A DNA stretch of 64,000 bases from Mermis nigrescens (lineage: Eukaryota > Nematoda > Enoplea > Mermithida > Mermithidae). Positions 44,045-55,875 of the stretch are shown in pieces. The DNA lies in contig JAVLUZ010000167.1 of assembly GCA_036768485.1 (NCBI GenBank), positions 558,001 through 622,000 of the forward strand, written 5' to 3'. The stretch's first letter is position 1; each line of letters starts with the position of its first letter. Both the position numbers and the translations under genes were made by a program. The notes under the pieces are model-generated. The model had not been told where the DNA came from. It made no database searches and saw only the letters and a program-made list of their open reading frames with translations.

Positions 44045-47000
44045 GTAGGTAATAAATAGTATTAGGTAGGATGTACAAAATGAGCTTCTGATACGATGCA
44101 TTCACATCTGTACACGGCCGTATTCAGGTGGGCGAAGTGGGGGAAGAGGCTGTTCCTTTAAACTGTCAAAAAAATTTTCTTACTTATGATAACGTCATTA
44201 ACGGTAATACGGAAATTTGCCGTTTTCACATCAGGATGCTCTAAATTTTTGGCGGGCAGTTTATGGTCGATTTCAAGCAGTTTAACAGAATAAAGTTAGA
44301 TTTTTGTACTCCCCCATTTCCGCATGACATTCTGACGTTATGTACATAGGTCCAAGCATTAAAAACGCGCTTCTCTTTATATAGCTTGTCAAAACGCAAA
44401 AATAAATGTCATCTAAGCTGGATGATCTGTTAGATATATAAATGTATTCAGTCGCTCTTTTTTTCGAATCCGCTTCTGCATAAAATATGGGTACTCCCTT
44501 ATTCGAATAAGGCCGAATTTCTTGGGGTTTAATAATTTGCAAATGTAACAAGACCTAAGAAATTTTGATGTTGAGTCAAGGCATCATGTTTATAACGTTT
44601 CTCTTCAAGTTGTAAGCACACCTGGGCGTGGGGGTTTGGGGAGGTATGCATCCCCCTGAGAAACCAAAATACCCCCCAGAAATCAAAATACCCCCCAGAT
44701 TTCAATTTTTGAAAATTTTTTTTCGTTTTTTTGCAATTTTTTGATGCCAATGAATAGTGCTCGGTAAAAAACGTCAAAAAAGGGTGTTTTTTTCGCCATA
44801 CCACCATTTTTAAGGCCATTTTTCGACCTTTGAAAAATCTTGCACCCCCTCCAGAATTTTTCTTGCTGCCCACGTATGGTTGTCAGCACACATGGGCGTG
44901 GAGGGGGGTCTGGACCCCCCCCCCCTCCCCAGAAACCAAAAGACTCCCCCAGAAATCAAAAGACCCCCCAGAATTCAATTTTTGAAAATTTTTTCGTTTT
45001 TCTCGCAATTTTTTGATGCCAATGGATAGTGCTTGATGAGAAACGTCGAAAACGTGTTTTTATCGCCATACCACCATTTTTAAGGCCATTTTTTGACCTT
45101 CAAAAATCTTGGACCCCCCCAGAATTTTCTTGCTGCCCACGTATGGTTGTCAGTGGTAACAAAAATGCAGAAAATTAGAAATCTAAAAAATGGGATTTGA
45201 AAGGTTTTGCTAATTCTAGGATCAGAGTGTAGGCGTTTATGCCGTCTATTTTATTTCTCTACTACGTACAGTCCGGTCCACAAATAACGGTGCACAAGAG
45301 ACAAGCGGTTTGTATTACAAGAATTTGGCAAAAATTTGTATCTCTCTTATATAACAGGCATTTGACAAGAATTTTGCAAATTTAAGTCAAGAAAACGACC
45401 AATTTTCGCCAGGTCGCAACTCAGTTATAAATTACTCAAATGTCACAGCATAATAAATTACAGATTCATCAGGCCGAATTTGAGAACAAAAGATGTAGGT
45501 AGGTAAATGTATGATGTATGTAGGTACAGCCTGCGAGCGTGCGTTCTGTGTATGATGTCCAACTTGTGCTAGTGCGCAGTGCGCGCGCATTATTGTTTTC
45601 AACTAATGGGAGATTTATGACAGCTAGACGGATAGCTTAGCTCTTGTGTGCAACAATTTTGACTAAATTTGTGACGTGTGGCAAGGAAAGTCAAATGAAT
45701 CAGAAAAATAGCGACTTGTAATTTGATATGTGGATATATAGGTGTGTGTGCACCTTCCTGTTTAACATGTAGATTTCGCAAAACCTTTTTTTCAAATGTT
45801 TTTGTAGACATTTATCACGAAGAAAGATTCAGGATGCTCTAAATTTTTGGCGGGCAGTTTATGGTCAATTTCAAGCAGTTTTGCAGAATAAAGTTAGATT
45901 TTTGTACCCCTCCCCATTTCCCCATGACATTCTGACCTATGGTCCAAGCATTAAAAACGCGCTTCTCCTTAAAGCTTGTCAAAACGCAAAAATACATGTC
46001 ATCTAAGCTTGATGGTATGTTAGATATGTAAATGTATTCAGTCGCTCTCTTTTTCGAATCCGCTCCTGCATAAAATATGGGTACTCCCTTATTCGAATAA
46101 GGCCAAATTTCTTGGGGTTTAATAATTTGCAAATGTAACAAGACCTAAGAAATTTTGATGTTGAGTCAAAGCATCATGTTTATAACGTTTCTCTTCAAGT
46201 TGTAAGCACACCTGGGCGTGGGGGTTTGGGCAGGTATGCATCCCCCCCGAGAAAGCAAAATTTTTTTAATGCCCCAGAAATCAAAATAAACACCCCCCCC
46301 CAGAATTCAATTTTTGAAAATTTTTTTCGTTTTTTTGCAATTTTTTGATGCCAATGGATAGTGCCCGATGAAAAACGTCATAAAATGGTGTTTTTTTTCG
46401 CCATACCACACCATTTTTAAGGCCATTTATCGACCTTTGAAAAATCTTGCACCCCCTCCAGAATTCTCTTGCTGCCCACGTATGGTTGTCAGTGGTAAAA
46501 AAATGCAGAAAATTAGAAATCTAAAAAATGGGATTTGAAAGGTTTTGCTAATTCTAGGATCAGAGTGTAGGCGGTTATGCAGTCTATTTTATTTCTCTAC
46601 TAAGTACATACACTATCGCTCACAAATAACCGCACATTGTTTTTAAACGGTCTGTGAACAATCTGTGAACACAAAGCAGCAACAAAATCTGACAAAAACT
46701 CAAGAGGATGATACATTTTGTCATAAATACGAATGTAGGGCTGTTGTATGTTCGTCAATTGTCCAAAAACAGTTCACGGACAGTTTGCAAAAAATGCGGC
46801 ACACGTAAAGTAACTATGTATATATAAGTACGTTCCTACGTATTTTATACTGCTTTATGTACAACTCACTTAGTTTTCAGCACAAGCGGCCCATCTCCAA
46901 AGGACCCCATGTGCATTTTGAATGTGTGCATAAAAGTGAAGACAATAGTGGTCAGGGTGGCTGACCTCTGTTCGTACTGTAGTAAACAGCGCGTTGATCT

Positions 47001-47088
47001 ATCCAAAGCCTCTTTCAAGCGCATTGGAACGCTTTTAACAAAATCGTTGAAGGATACGCCTTGGTCGTTTGTCAAGTGTTCAAGATGA
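43782..47088 (+). CDS. Secreted double-psi beta-barrel protein (RlpA/expansin/barwin-like), two exons
   Basis: Exons 43782-44044 and 46881-47088 join in phase 2 to give 156 residues. Residues 1-24 form a signal peptide (MRYSIILRLLVFVLPLILSL). After a short basic/Ser-rich linker comes a single domain: GEISYYSTQGHGTCGYD, then QFAAVSMAWW, PMCILNVCIKV, VVRVADLCSYCSKQRVDLSK with ASFKRIG, and a final TPWSFVKC. This is the six-stranded double-psi barrel pattern (G-x-YY...GxCG...[VA]-D-x-C-x2-C...[VL]DLS...AF) seen in fungal RlpA-like proteins, expansin D1 and barwin. Six cysteines fit disulphides. There is no carbohydrate-binding module. Function unknown: cell-wall loosening, protease inhibition and antimicrobial roles exist in the wider fold. 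Such small single-domain proteins are typical of fungi and bacteria and unusual in animals; the 2.8-kb intron and polyA signal show that it is a resident nuclear gene. Confidence 0.83.
44617..44878 (-). mobile_element. Family A MITE, first of a tandem pair
   Basis: CACACCTGGGCGTGG ... CCCACGTATG, flanked by GTTGTAAG (44609-44616) and GTTGTCAG (44879-44886). Confidence 0.96.
44887..45145 (-). mobile_element. Family A MITE, second of a tandem pair
   Basis: CACACATGGGCGTGG ... CCCACGTATG, flanked by GTTGTCAG on both sides (44879-44886, 45146-45153). Same orientation as the first. Confidence 0.96.
45826..46640. repeat. Intronic segmental duplication, copy 2
   Basis: Direct repeat of 44232-45272. 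It has a single family A MITE (46207-46484) with the same flanks GTTGTAAG/GTTGTCAG. The 550 bp between the copies (45273-45825) is unique. Confidence 0.9.
46207..46484 (-). mobile_element. Family A MITE in duplication copy 2
   Basis: CACACCTGGGCGTGG ... CCCACGTATG between GTTGTAAG (46199-46206) and GTTGTCAG (46485-46492). Confidence 0.95.
46881..47088 (+). CDS. DPBB-protein exon 2 (second half of the domain)
   Basis: cttagttttcag|C, phase 2. Contains DLCSYC, VDLSKASFKRIG and TPWSFVKCSR, then TGA at 47086-47088. Confidence 0.85.
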
Positions 47089-47178
47089 AAGTTTGGAGAT
47101 ACGCCTCACAGCATGCTCATGATTAGAATTTGCATTGTGTAGGTCATCAGTGAATATTATTTTGCTGTTTTCAAATTT

Positions 47179-47184
47179 AATAAA
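47179..47184 (+). promoter_or_regulatory. Polyadenylation signal AATAAA, DPBB gene
   Basis: Hexamer 91 nt after the stop. A family A MITE starts 20 nt later, as at POLK. Confidence 0.75.
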
Positions 47185-47203
47185 TGCGCTGAAACAGTGG
47201 CAG

Positions 47204-47446
47204 CATAGGTGGGCAGCACCAAAATTCTAGGGGGTGCAAGATTTTCCAAAGGTCAAACAATGGTCTTAAAAATGATGGTATGGCTAAAAACACCATTTTT
47301 CAACGTTTCTCGAGCACTATCCATTGGCATCAAAAATTGCGAGAAAATGAAAAAGAATTCGAAAATTGGATTCTGTGGATGGGGTGTTTGGCCTTCTGGG
47401 GGAGGTATATTCATACCCACAAACCCCTTCCCCACGCTCACGTGTG
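47204..47446 (+). mobile_element. Family A MITE with perfect target duplication
   Basis: CATAGGTGGGCAGCACC ... CACGCTCACGTGTG flanked by AGTGGCAG at 47196-47203 and 47447-47454. Confidence 0.97.
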
Positions 47447-47557
47447 AGTGGCAGGCGGTGATCCAATTTTTTTCCAAAAATTTCTTGTGGTTAAAAAGTC
47501 TAAAACCTTGTTTTACATACACACGGCGAAGGGAGTGTTCATTTTTCGACGTTTCCC

Positions 47558-47657
47558 NNNNNNNNNNNNNNNNNNNNNNNNNNNNNNNNNNNNNNNNNNN
47601 NNNNNNNNNNNNNNNNNNNNNNNNNNNNNNNNNNNNNNNNNNNNNNNNNNNNNNNNN
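47558..47657. other. Assembly gap (100 N)
   Basis: A run of exactly 100 N, the usual placeholder for a gap of unknown size. Anything spanning it cannot be read. Confidence 1.
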
Positions 47658-48283
47658 TGCACGCACTCTCAGCCTGTTTCTGAAAAAACAAAAAATAACG
47701 TAACACCCTCATCAGCTTCCATTCCTGGCCACAGCAGTGGCCAAATTTTGTGGGCCCAATGATGCAAAAAATTCAATTTTAGGGATTTATTCATTTGGCA
47801 AGTCGCTGGATTCTCGGGGATCAGATTATTTAGATGCACAGCATGGCCAATTTAAAGGGAGGGGTCAAAAACTGGACTTTTCGGACCGAAATGATCCGAA
47901 AACTGGCATAGGCGCTGAAATAGTGCCAAGACTACGTTGTTACAGTTTCTGGTCAATTTGAGGTACTTTGGAATTGAATTTTTATCTATTTCGGCCTTCA
48001 TTTTGCTTCATGTTCTCGAGAAAATTTCCTTGTGCATGTCTGGTTAAGACACCCTACACATCCATGTGTGCTCGAGGCTCTTATCAACGATGCTCAAATT
48101 TCAGTGTTAGGCAATTCAAGATTAATTTCAGGAAAATCCTCTTTAATGTGTTTTTTATAAACGCTTGTCTACACATGTATACATGGTACGCAGAATAATG
48201 CAAACTACGCGTTCTACAGATGCATAGATATGTACATGCATAGGAATCAAAGAGACACATACGTGTACCTAACAAACATGCAT

Positions 48284-48640
48284 GTTAGAGGGGGCTGGAG
48301 GATCCCCCCACCCAAGTCGGCCACCCCGATCTCCCAAAGTCAGAAAATATTTGAGCCCCCTCCCCGATTTTTGGAAAAAGTCGAATTTTTTGACCGTTTT
48401 GGTCAAAACTTTGAGGTCATTCACCCCCCCTAAAAATGGCCGGACCCCCAAATTTCGAGCCGTTACAAATATGCTAACAAGGGAATACTTCACCCAAAGT
48501 TGATCATCCCTCAAAGTCAGAAAATTTTCGATCCCCTGATTTTTGAAAACATTGCGTTTTTTGGCCATTGTTTTTGTCAAAAATTGGAGGTCGTTTACCC
48601 CCACCCCTAAAAATGGCCGAGGACCATCATCAACATTTTT
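48284..48640. repeat. Two diverged tandem copies of an interspersed repeat
   Basis: Units at about 48284-48475 and 48488-48640 both run 'tccctcaaagtcagaaaat', a 'ttttggccattg'-type block, 'gaggtcatttaccccc' and 'aaaaatggccg'. Related sequence lies at 39885-40035 and, inverted, at 4476-4690. Confidence 0.6.
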
Positions 48641-48984
48641 AAGCCGTTATCGTTATCTAAATATATGCTGGAGACGTACTGTAGACTATTGGACAAACTA
48701 AAAAATTTCAAAAGGCAATGACTTCATAATCTATTATCACATTGAATATCTAAAGCACAATGAATCGCCCATGTTGAACGTCCACTTAATTGCGATGTTA
48801 TAATTAGTCTTGGTATTCTGCGTTTATCCAATCGTCGCCCAACCAAAACGCTTCCCATGAAATGGTCATATTTAGGATGCAGAAGGTTACTAGCAAGCAG
48901 CATACTGCCTTGAAACAAAATTAAATTTTCCAGGAAGGACGAATACGATGACTGTTTATACATTATTCTGGACGTTTAATTTCA

Positions 48985-49240
48985 TTCCTCAACAAAACTT
49001 TTTCACACCTCCCCGAAAAAAGTTTGCGCTCACCCCACCTAAGAATTTATTAATTTCCAAAAATATTGTAGAAAACGTCTTATTTAAGCGCTTAGTTCAA
49101 AAAAACAATTTTTGATTATACTGTGTTAAACTTTATTTAGTTTCGTTTGAATATTTTATGTTCTACGATACAGGAAAAAGAGCATCGCAATAAACGCAAA
49201 AATATGACGTTTTTGATGCCGGAAATCCAGTAGAATGATT
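48985..49240. mobile_element. Family F MITE, fragment
   Basis: Contains 'cacctccccgaaaaaagttt', 'acaggaaaaagagcatcgc' and 'aaaatatgacgtttttgatg'. Ends not resolved. Confidence 0.5.
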
Positions 49241-49912
49241 ATAGTGCACACTCATAGCCGTGCTTAGGGGTGGCAAACTAGGCGGCCGCCCAGGTCCGCG
49301 AAATATGAGGCCCGCTAAAAAACTCCAGGGAACTTGGTACAACTCTATTAGAGGTTTTAATGAAACAAATCATATTGGCGAACATGTTATTTATAGCCTA
49401 GATTTTCAATTTAGGACTTATGAAGCTGGAAAGGTTACATTAAGTTTATTAATCATCATATTTTTACCGTGCGCATCTGGTCATAGATGGTACCGGAGCC
49501 CAATTCTTTGGTTGGTTGCCTAAGTCAGAAAAGTGGTTGAATTTTTAACATGTTAGTCTTGCTTCCACGCGAAGTCCATTCATAATTTCACGCGAAGTCG
49601 CACTATTTCTCGCGACATAATTTTTTAATTTAAAATGGTGTCAAAATTAGTGTGGTGCAAAAAAATGGTGCAATCGATAATTTGCATAGCAATTATGTTT
49701 CAAAACTAATTACTTTAGTAACAATTGACGTTTAATCTTGAAGAGACATTCACCGCCTTTAATATGCTTATTTTTTATGCAATTCATTGGGTAAAAATAA
49801 AACTTCTACAGAGTTCCTCATTTTCATGTCGTCAAATAGTACGTTTTCATTTCAAATATAAATCCTGCTTGAAATGCACGAAAGTTGTCATAATTCAGCG
49901 CAACCTCTAAAC

Positions 49913-50175
49913 ATCAATAACGAATAATAAAATTAAATCAATTCGGCGCGAAGCACCGGAAAATTTTGAGATTTAACCTATGTGAAACGCAATTTCGCAT
50001 TAAAAAATTGTCCAAATTTGGCGTGTTTTAAGCATTAATAACAAGTAATAAAATTAAATCTATTTGGTGTGAAGCGCCGGAAAATCTTCAGATTTCACAT
50101 TTTCGAAACGCAATTTCGTATCACAAAAACTGTCAGAATTCAGCGCGGCCTAAACATCAATAACAAGTAATGTAT
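49913..50175 (+). repeat. Tandem repeat, about 120-bp unit, with hairpin motif
   Basis: Two full units (from 49913 and 50033) and the start of a third (50154), preceded by a partial unit. Each has 'catcaataacaagtaataaa', the GGCGCGAAGCACC-type hairpin, 'ggaaaattttgagattt' and 'gaaacgcaatttcg'. A related pair of units is near 53950-54260. Confidence 0.8.
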
Positions 50176-51481
50176 GTATAAAAGACTAGCGTTTATTTAC
50201 ACATAAAACAGGTGGACAGACAAGTATGTATTTTTAATACGTCGATGTGTAGAAGATCACAAAAATACATCATGTCTTTTATTTTGATCTGACGAATTAT
50301 TATTTTCTCTAAATTAGGCATTACTTACTTAAGTATAATCTCAGAATTATTAAGCCTGAATGAGATTTATTTGAAAATTTAGCATGTTTTGTTCGGTCGC
50401 TTCCACGACTTACTTCTTAGCATTCTATTCATTGTGTCAACCTCATGATCGGCATTTTTTGCCAAAATTTAGAATAAAATCGCACTATTTTTGATGGCCA
50501 CATATATGTATGAAAAATTTTGCTTCATGAAAACTATTAGGGAGATTTTTGTACAGTTTTAAGAACCCTGGTCAAATAAATTTATACTTCTTTGCATAGT
50601 TTCCCAAGGTCAAAAGTTCAGAGATGGGTGAAATCCCAAAATTTGAGACCACTAAATTTAGATTTCTAGCCTTTTTTGCAGGTCAAATATGCAAAACGCT
50701 TAAAACATGCTATATAGCATGTTTTAATGTGAAAAACTGCATTTTTAACTACTTTTTGTCCCATTTTGACTAGTTTCGTCCCTCTTGTAAGTAAAAAATA
50801 TAAGAATTCATCGAAAATTTTGACTTTTTAGATCATTTTAATTTCATTCTCGGTATTTTATGGGTAGATAAAACAGAAATGTACTAGTCGGCGCGAAGCG
50901 CCGAAAAATTTTTAACATCTGCGCTGCTTTTGCATCCAAAAATCATTGCAGAAAACGATTGATAGCTTAAAATCGTCTGACAGTGATTCAAGTCTCGGAC
51001 CCTGAGATGGGAATGTGTGCTTCTTTAAAATAAAAATTTTTTGATAATCTCTATGAAGCAATATTATTCCAACTATGCATTTTTATTATATCCCACTCTC
51101 AATTTGAGTAAGTAATGGCTAATCTAAATGCTCAAAAATATGTGAAATCAAAGTGTTTCATTTTTAAGTCATGCAGGAAAAAAAATTCAATGTGTTTAAT
51201 GTACGATTATCATTTATGAAGAAAAACTTGTAATAAGCACCTATAAAAATGCCATTTTTGCACCAATTGACCTTTCGAGGGCCGCTAGAAGCCAAAGCAC
51301 GGCCGTAGCACTGCTCTTGAAGATGTATCAAGCAATCAAGCGAAGAGAATGAGCTTCGATGAAATTTTTGTGTATCTTTATTTTAGGCAGTTTGAGATAG
51401 ATTAGATATTTTTTTGCTGCGGACTTGAATAAAGTATGGTAGCTTCACACTTAATTTATGACTCTAAAGTAGTACTTGAAT

Positions 51482-51869
51482 CATAGGTGCACAAGGTCAG
51501 GGTCAGCAGGGGGGTGAAATCCCAAAAATCCAAGACAGTAAATTTAACGTTCACAATTTTTTTGCTGTTTTAAGGATCAAAATAGCCTATAAAACGTTTT
51601 TTGTGGTAATATCGATTTTTAAAAACATTTTAATTCCATTTTGAATGCATTATATCACTTAAAAAATGCAAAAATTCATCAATTTTGGGCGCTTTTCTAG
51701 TAAAAAGTACTTAAAAGTAAGTCGGCGGAAAAATTTTGACGTTTTTACTGCTTTTGACCTTAATGATGATGCAAAAAACGTTCCATCAGCTCAAAATCGC
51801 CAGACATTTCCTGTCCAGCTTACCCTTTGAGGGGGGTAATACCCCCTCACCCCTATTTGTGCATGTATG
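51482..51869 (+). mobile_element. Family J MITE, intact copy
   Basis: CATAGGTGCACAAGGTCAGG ... TTTGTGCATGTATG with exact 8-bp duplication ACTTGAAT (51474-51481, 51870-51877). Reference for the interrupted copy at 21391-26749. Confidence 0.93.
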
Positions 51870-52763
51870 ACTTGAATAAGTTAATAACCATAAAATAAAT
51901 GTTTTTATTATACTGAGATGATGTTAACTTTACTTGATATCTGACAAGACGCTGAAGCAAGCAAAGCGTGTCAGTAGAGCATAACGATTAAAAACCAACA
52001 AAAGTACTGCAATTCGCAAATGATATTCCTTCGTACCAAAAGACGCAGTCATGCAAGCGATTTAAAGCCGTCGAATCAAATTCCAACAACTTGCAGATTC
52101 ATCCTAATCAATCTGAAATACCACTGATAAATGTAAAAAACATACGAATATGAAGTGAAGGACAATGCTATATGTAAACTCGCATTAAAACGGACTTACG
52201 AAGAGGCTGCACTGCAAACTGACCAGTTAAAAATAATTAATTCCCTTTTAATTATGAAATTCGTCATTTTCAAAAACTTCCAACTAGGTATTCACACAAA
52301 TTCAGAATTGTTTTAACTGTAATACTGCCTTTTTCAGAGCTGCAAGGCAAAAATCGAATCTTTTATCGCCCCTGTTTAAATAATCTGTTAGATGATAAGA
52401 TGAAAACCGGTACTTACTTCCACAGAATAAACTACTTATGACGGCAAAACAGCAATGATATTGACCGTAATAATTACAATAATGCATTTCTTATAATGTG
52501 ATAATTTCAACTATCGAACATTCGTTAATGCAATAAGAGCTAAGGCTAATAAACGGCATAAAAAGAGAAAGCGGATAAAGGTCTAATTGGAAAAGGCTAA
52601 TATTTATGTAATACAGTGAAGGAATTTTTCAAGGCCATAAAAATAAAAAGGGCGGCAACTTAAATTTGAAAATTTTAGTTTAAAAAGTTGAAAGCGAAAA
52701 TTACTTGAATTTTGTTCTGAAAGTCATTCTGAAAACCGCTTTACTCAGCATACCATTTACAGC

Positions 52764-53398
52764 CAGGCCCGTATCCATGATTCTGTTTCGGACGAGGGGG
52801 ATCACGATTAATTTTTTTAAAAACATAAAGGTGCACCAAGGACAAATTAAAAAAAGACGTTTTACGATCACTAGAGCTATACACTTTGTAAATTTTGCTT
52901 CCCAGGTAACTTTAATACGGTTAGAATCCAAAGAACTCCCTCTCTTCCACGGCTGAAGGGGTCTGAGATAGCGCGCTCAAGCGCCCCCGGCGGGGTCTGG
53001 GGCAGAAGCCCGGAAAATTTTGTGAAAAAAGCCTTAAACATCAGCCTAATCTTAGTTCTGAAATCATTCTCTGCGTAATACCTGCAAAAAAGAGAAGACA
53101 TACATGCAAAATATGCTTTATGTTGTATAAAGTTGAATTTGGAGTGGTTTAATCGCGCGCTTGAGACTAAGTAGATGACGTGCCATGAATAATTGTGATA
53201 TTGGTAAGCCTAGGATGAAAATAATGAAATTTTTAAAGTCGTAAATTAGAAGAAAATTAAGTTGACCGCCTAGCATCGAGAATTTCTGTGACTTTTCGCT
53301 AGAAAAAGCTAATGGGATAGCAAAGGAAAAAATCATCCTCAAATTTCATTTCGGGTGTGGGGGGCACGTGCCCCCTATCTCCCTGAGATACAGGGCTG
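52764..53398. mobile_element. Family K transposon (635 bp)
   Basis: Ends CAGGCCCGTATCCATG and GAGATACAGGGCTG form imperfect inverted repeats with C/G-runs inside ('ggggcacgtgccccctat'). A similar left end (CAGGCCCATATCCAGG) is at 53535 and a reversed one at 3121-3137. Target duplication unclear. Confidence 0.65.
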
Positions 53399-53973
53399 TT
53401 TAGTCTTAGGCATACTTAATTGTTAGTTTATTACTGCCGACTAAATAGACCGACATGCTACGGATTGAAATCTGCATTAATTTGCAAACGTATTAACTTC
53501 GTCAAAACTTTTAGAAAAATGATCATCGCATACAGGCCCATATCCAGGATTTTGTTACGGAGGGAAACGGCACGACCAAGACTTTTTAAAAACAAGAGGG
53601 GAGCAAAAGATGAATTTAAATAGATGTTTTACGACCACCGTTTTTTTCCCAGCGATTTGGTTGGCATTATATGGACCAGACTCAAAATTTTTCTACACTT
53701 TTTTCACCCTTTTTCCACGTTTCTTGGATGGTCTCAAAACGTTAAAAATAGAGCACCTGTGTGAAAAAATCGGTGTTTTTTAAATAGAAAATCCTATGTA
53801 CACATGTAATAGCTGTTTTTCTGCACTTTTTGTGTGAAAATTTAGCGCTCTACTAGAAATATCAGGATATACGTTATTTCTGTTTAAACTTGAATTTCCT
53901 TCCCTCAGTAAAGCAAAGCATTTTAGCCGATTCTAAAGTTGCTTTTGACAATAAAAACTATAATTGATCAAAT

Positions 53974-54190
53974 GGCGCGAAGCGCCAGAAAATTTTAAAA
54001 TTTTAGCTCTCTAAAGCGCATTTTTGCATTACAAAAGCAAACCAGATCCGTGCAGAAGATAAGGATTTTCAATCGCAGTATAGTTCTAGACCAGATTGTC
54101 GATAAAAATGCTGCAATTGGCGCGGCGCGACGCTGCAATTGGCACGGCGCGAATAACAAGTAAGAATTAATCAATCCGGCGCGAAGCGCC
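53974..54190 (+). repeat. Hairpin-bearing repeat units
   Basis: Two exact GGCGCGAAGCGCC copies (53974-53986; 54178-54190) in sequence related to the 120-bp units at 49913. Between them 'ggcgcggcgcgacgctgcaa' shows decayed motif copies. Confidence 0.7.
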
Positions 54191-55726
54191 TTAAAATTTT
54201 TGAAGTTTTATCTCTCTAAAACGCATTCTAACATTACAAATATTTTCCACAAATGTCAACCAAGCCCAAAATTTTTTTCTATTCCCCTAAATTTTGGCTG
54301 ACAAATAGACTAAAAAGTGGAAAGAACGGTATTTTCGACCACTGGATGCCTCAAATATGGTGAAATTCAGTAGAATCTCATTTTGTACATAAAACCTGCG
54401 CAGTACAGAAGACATATAGGTGCAAAATACGCTTTAGGTTTTATAAAGGCTGAGTTTTTCATTGTCTTAAAAGATTCAGATTTACAAAAAACTGAAAGCT
54501 TTCTGTTTAAGCCTATTTTCTGGTTATTTCTGCAAATTCGGATATCCTAAAGTTACTCCGTACATAAGTTCTTAGAGGGCGCATCACTTAAGTTTAAAGC
54601 TCGATGCTCAAAAGTGAAATTCTGATATCTATTACCGAGTGTTTAGCCTCAAAAATCTAAGCTGGGCTCTCCTCTTTAGGCCACTTTCTGCTGCTGATGT
54701 GATTGCGATCAAATTAAAACGTCTTAATATGGAAAAATTCGTAGGTAAGCAGAATCAGCTAGGTACAAATATTTTGATAATAGGTATCGATCTGCCAAGA
54801 ACCTCTAGTCGAAATGAAAGCGATGTTCGTGCCCTAGACTACGACGACAAAATCAGCCAGAAAAAACAATGGCCCGCCATCCACGAAAAATCTATACGAT
54901 TGCAGCGACAACTTAATAACAGCTGCCCAATCTAGGTCGACCGACGTCGAGGACGGGCCGCGCCGCTGCAGCTGGTCGGGCTGACTAGGCTTCTGATTTG
55001 ATAAACTACAGTAAATCGAAGAAAATGTTGCTACTGTAGCCTCTTAAAACAATCGTCAAGAAACCTCAAAGCTAAATGAAACAGACTATAGTACCCATTG
55101 ACAAATGAAAAACGAAGAAAATTTTTAACATAATTCTGGGAGTATTCGAATTTCGGTCCTAGTATTTAGTCTGAATTGACTGGGGTACAAATTTTAAGCA
55201 CTTTCGTGGCGAAATACATTTGTGCAATACACCAAGGAGAAACCTGCTTGAATAACGCGTTGACTCAAATTTTTGTAAGATTTACAAAGTCATGCTAGCG
55301 CGAAAATATAATTACATTTGAAGGTCAGATTCATTATTCTGACGTTACGGAGACCATTTTTTATTTTATCATCCACAATGTTATGGGCATAAAAGAGCTT
55401 CTCAGTGTAAACTTTATAACTACATATATTTTTGTACAAAACAAAGTGGTGTAAAAAGTATAGTGTAAAATCTATTGAGTGCAAATTTAAATTTAAAAAC
55501 TAGATTTAAATTCACTTTATTGACTGTAAACAAAAAAGATACGAATCCGCAATACCAAGATGTGTACCGACTTCCGTTATTGCTGTGAGGGAGACATACG
55601 ATTCTTCAGTAGTCCCTCGAATTTAAGTTTAGGTTTATACGATTAAGGATATCCAGACATGTGCAGCAGCCAAATTTTAAGGGGTCTGAGTGTTTATAAA
55701 CTGGCTAGAATTCAATTCTGATGGTA

Positions 55727-55867
55727 AACACATGGACGTGGGAGGGTTTGTACTCCCAGAAGTTAAAATACCCTAGCAGATAACCCCAGAATTCCATTTT
55801 TAGTAACATCTTTGGGGATTTATCCCATCCTGATCCCCCTCGAGACTTTTGGTGCTGCCCATGCATG
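55727..55867 (-). mobile_element. Family A MITE, shortened
   Basis: AACACATGGACGTGG ... GCTGCCCATGCATG. The central half is missing or replaced. It abuts the next copy with 8 bp (GTTCTAAC) between. Confidence 0.75.
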
Positions 55868-55875
55868 GTTCTAAC

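Larger units (their letters stand above)
44232..45272. repeat. Intronic segmental duplication, copy 1
   Basis: From 'tcaggatgctctaaattttt' to about 'cacaaataacggtgcac' this block is repeated in direct orientation at 45826-46640 with few differences, both inside the DPBB intron. Copy 1 carries two tandem family A MITEs, copy 2 one. Confidence 0.9.

Noticed and set aside
47209..47762. Open frames running across the N gap
   Set aside because: Produced by translating Ns; nothing can be inferred across a gap of unknown length.
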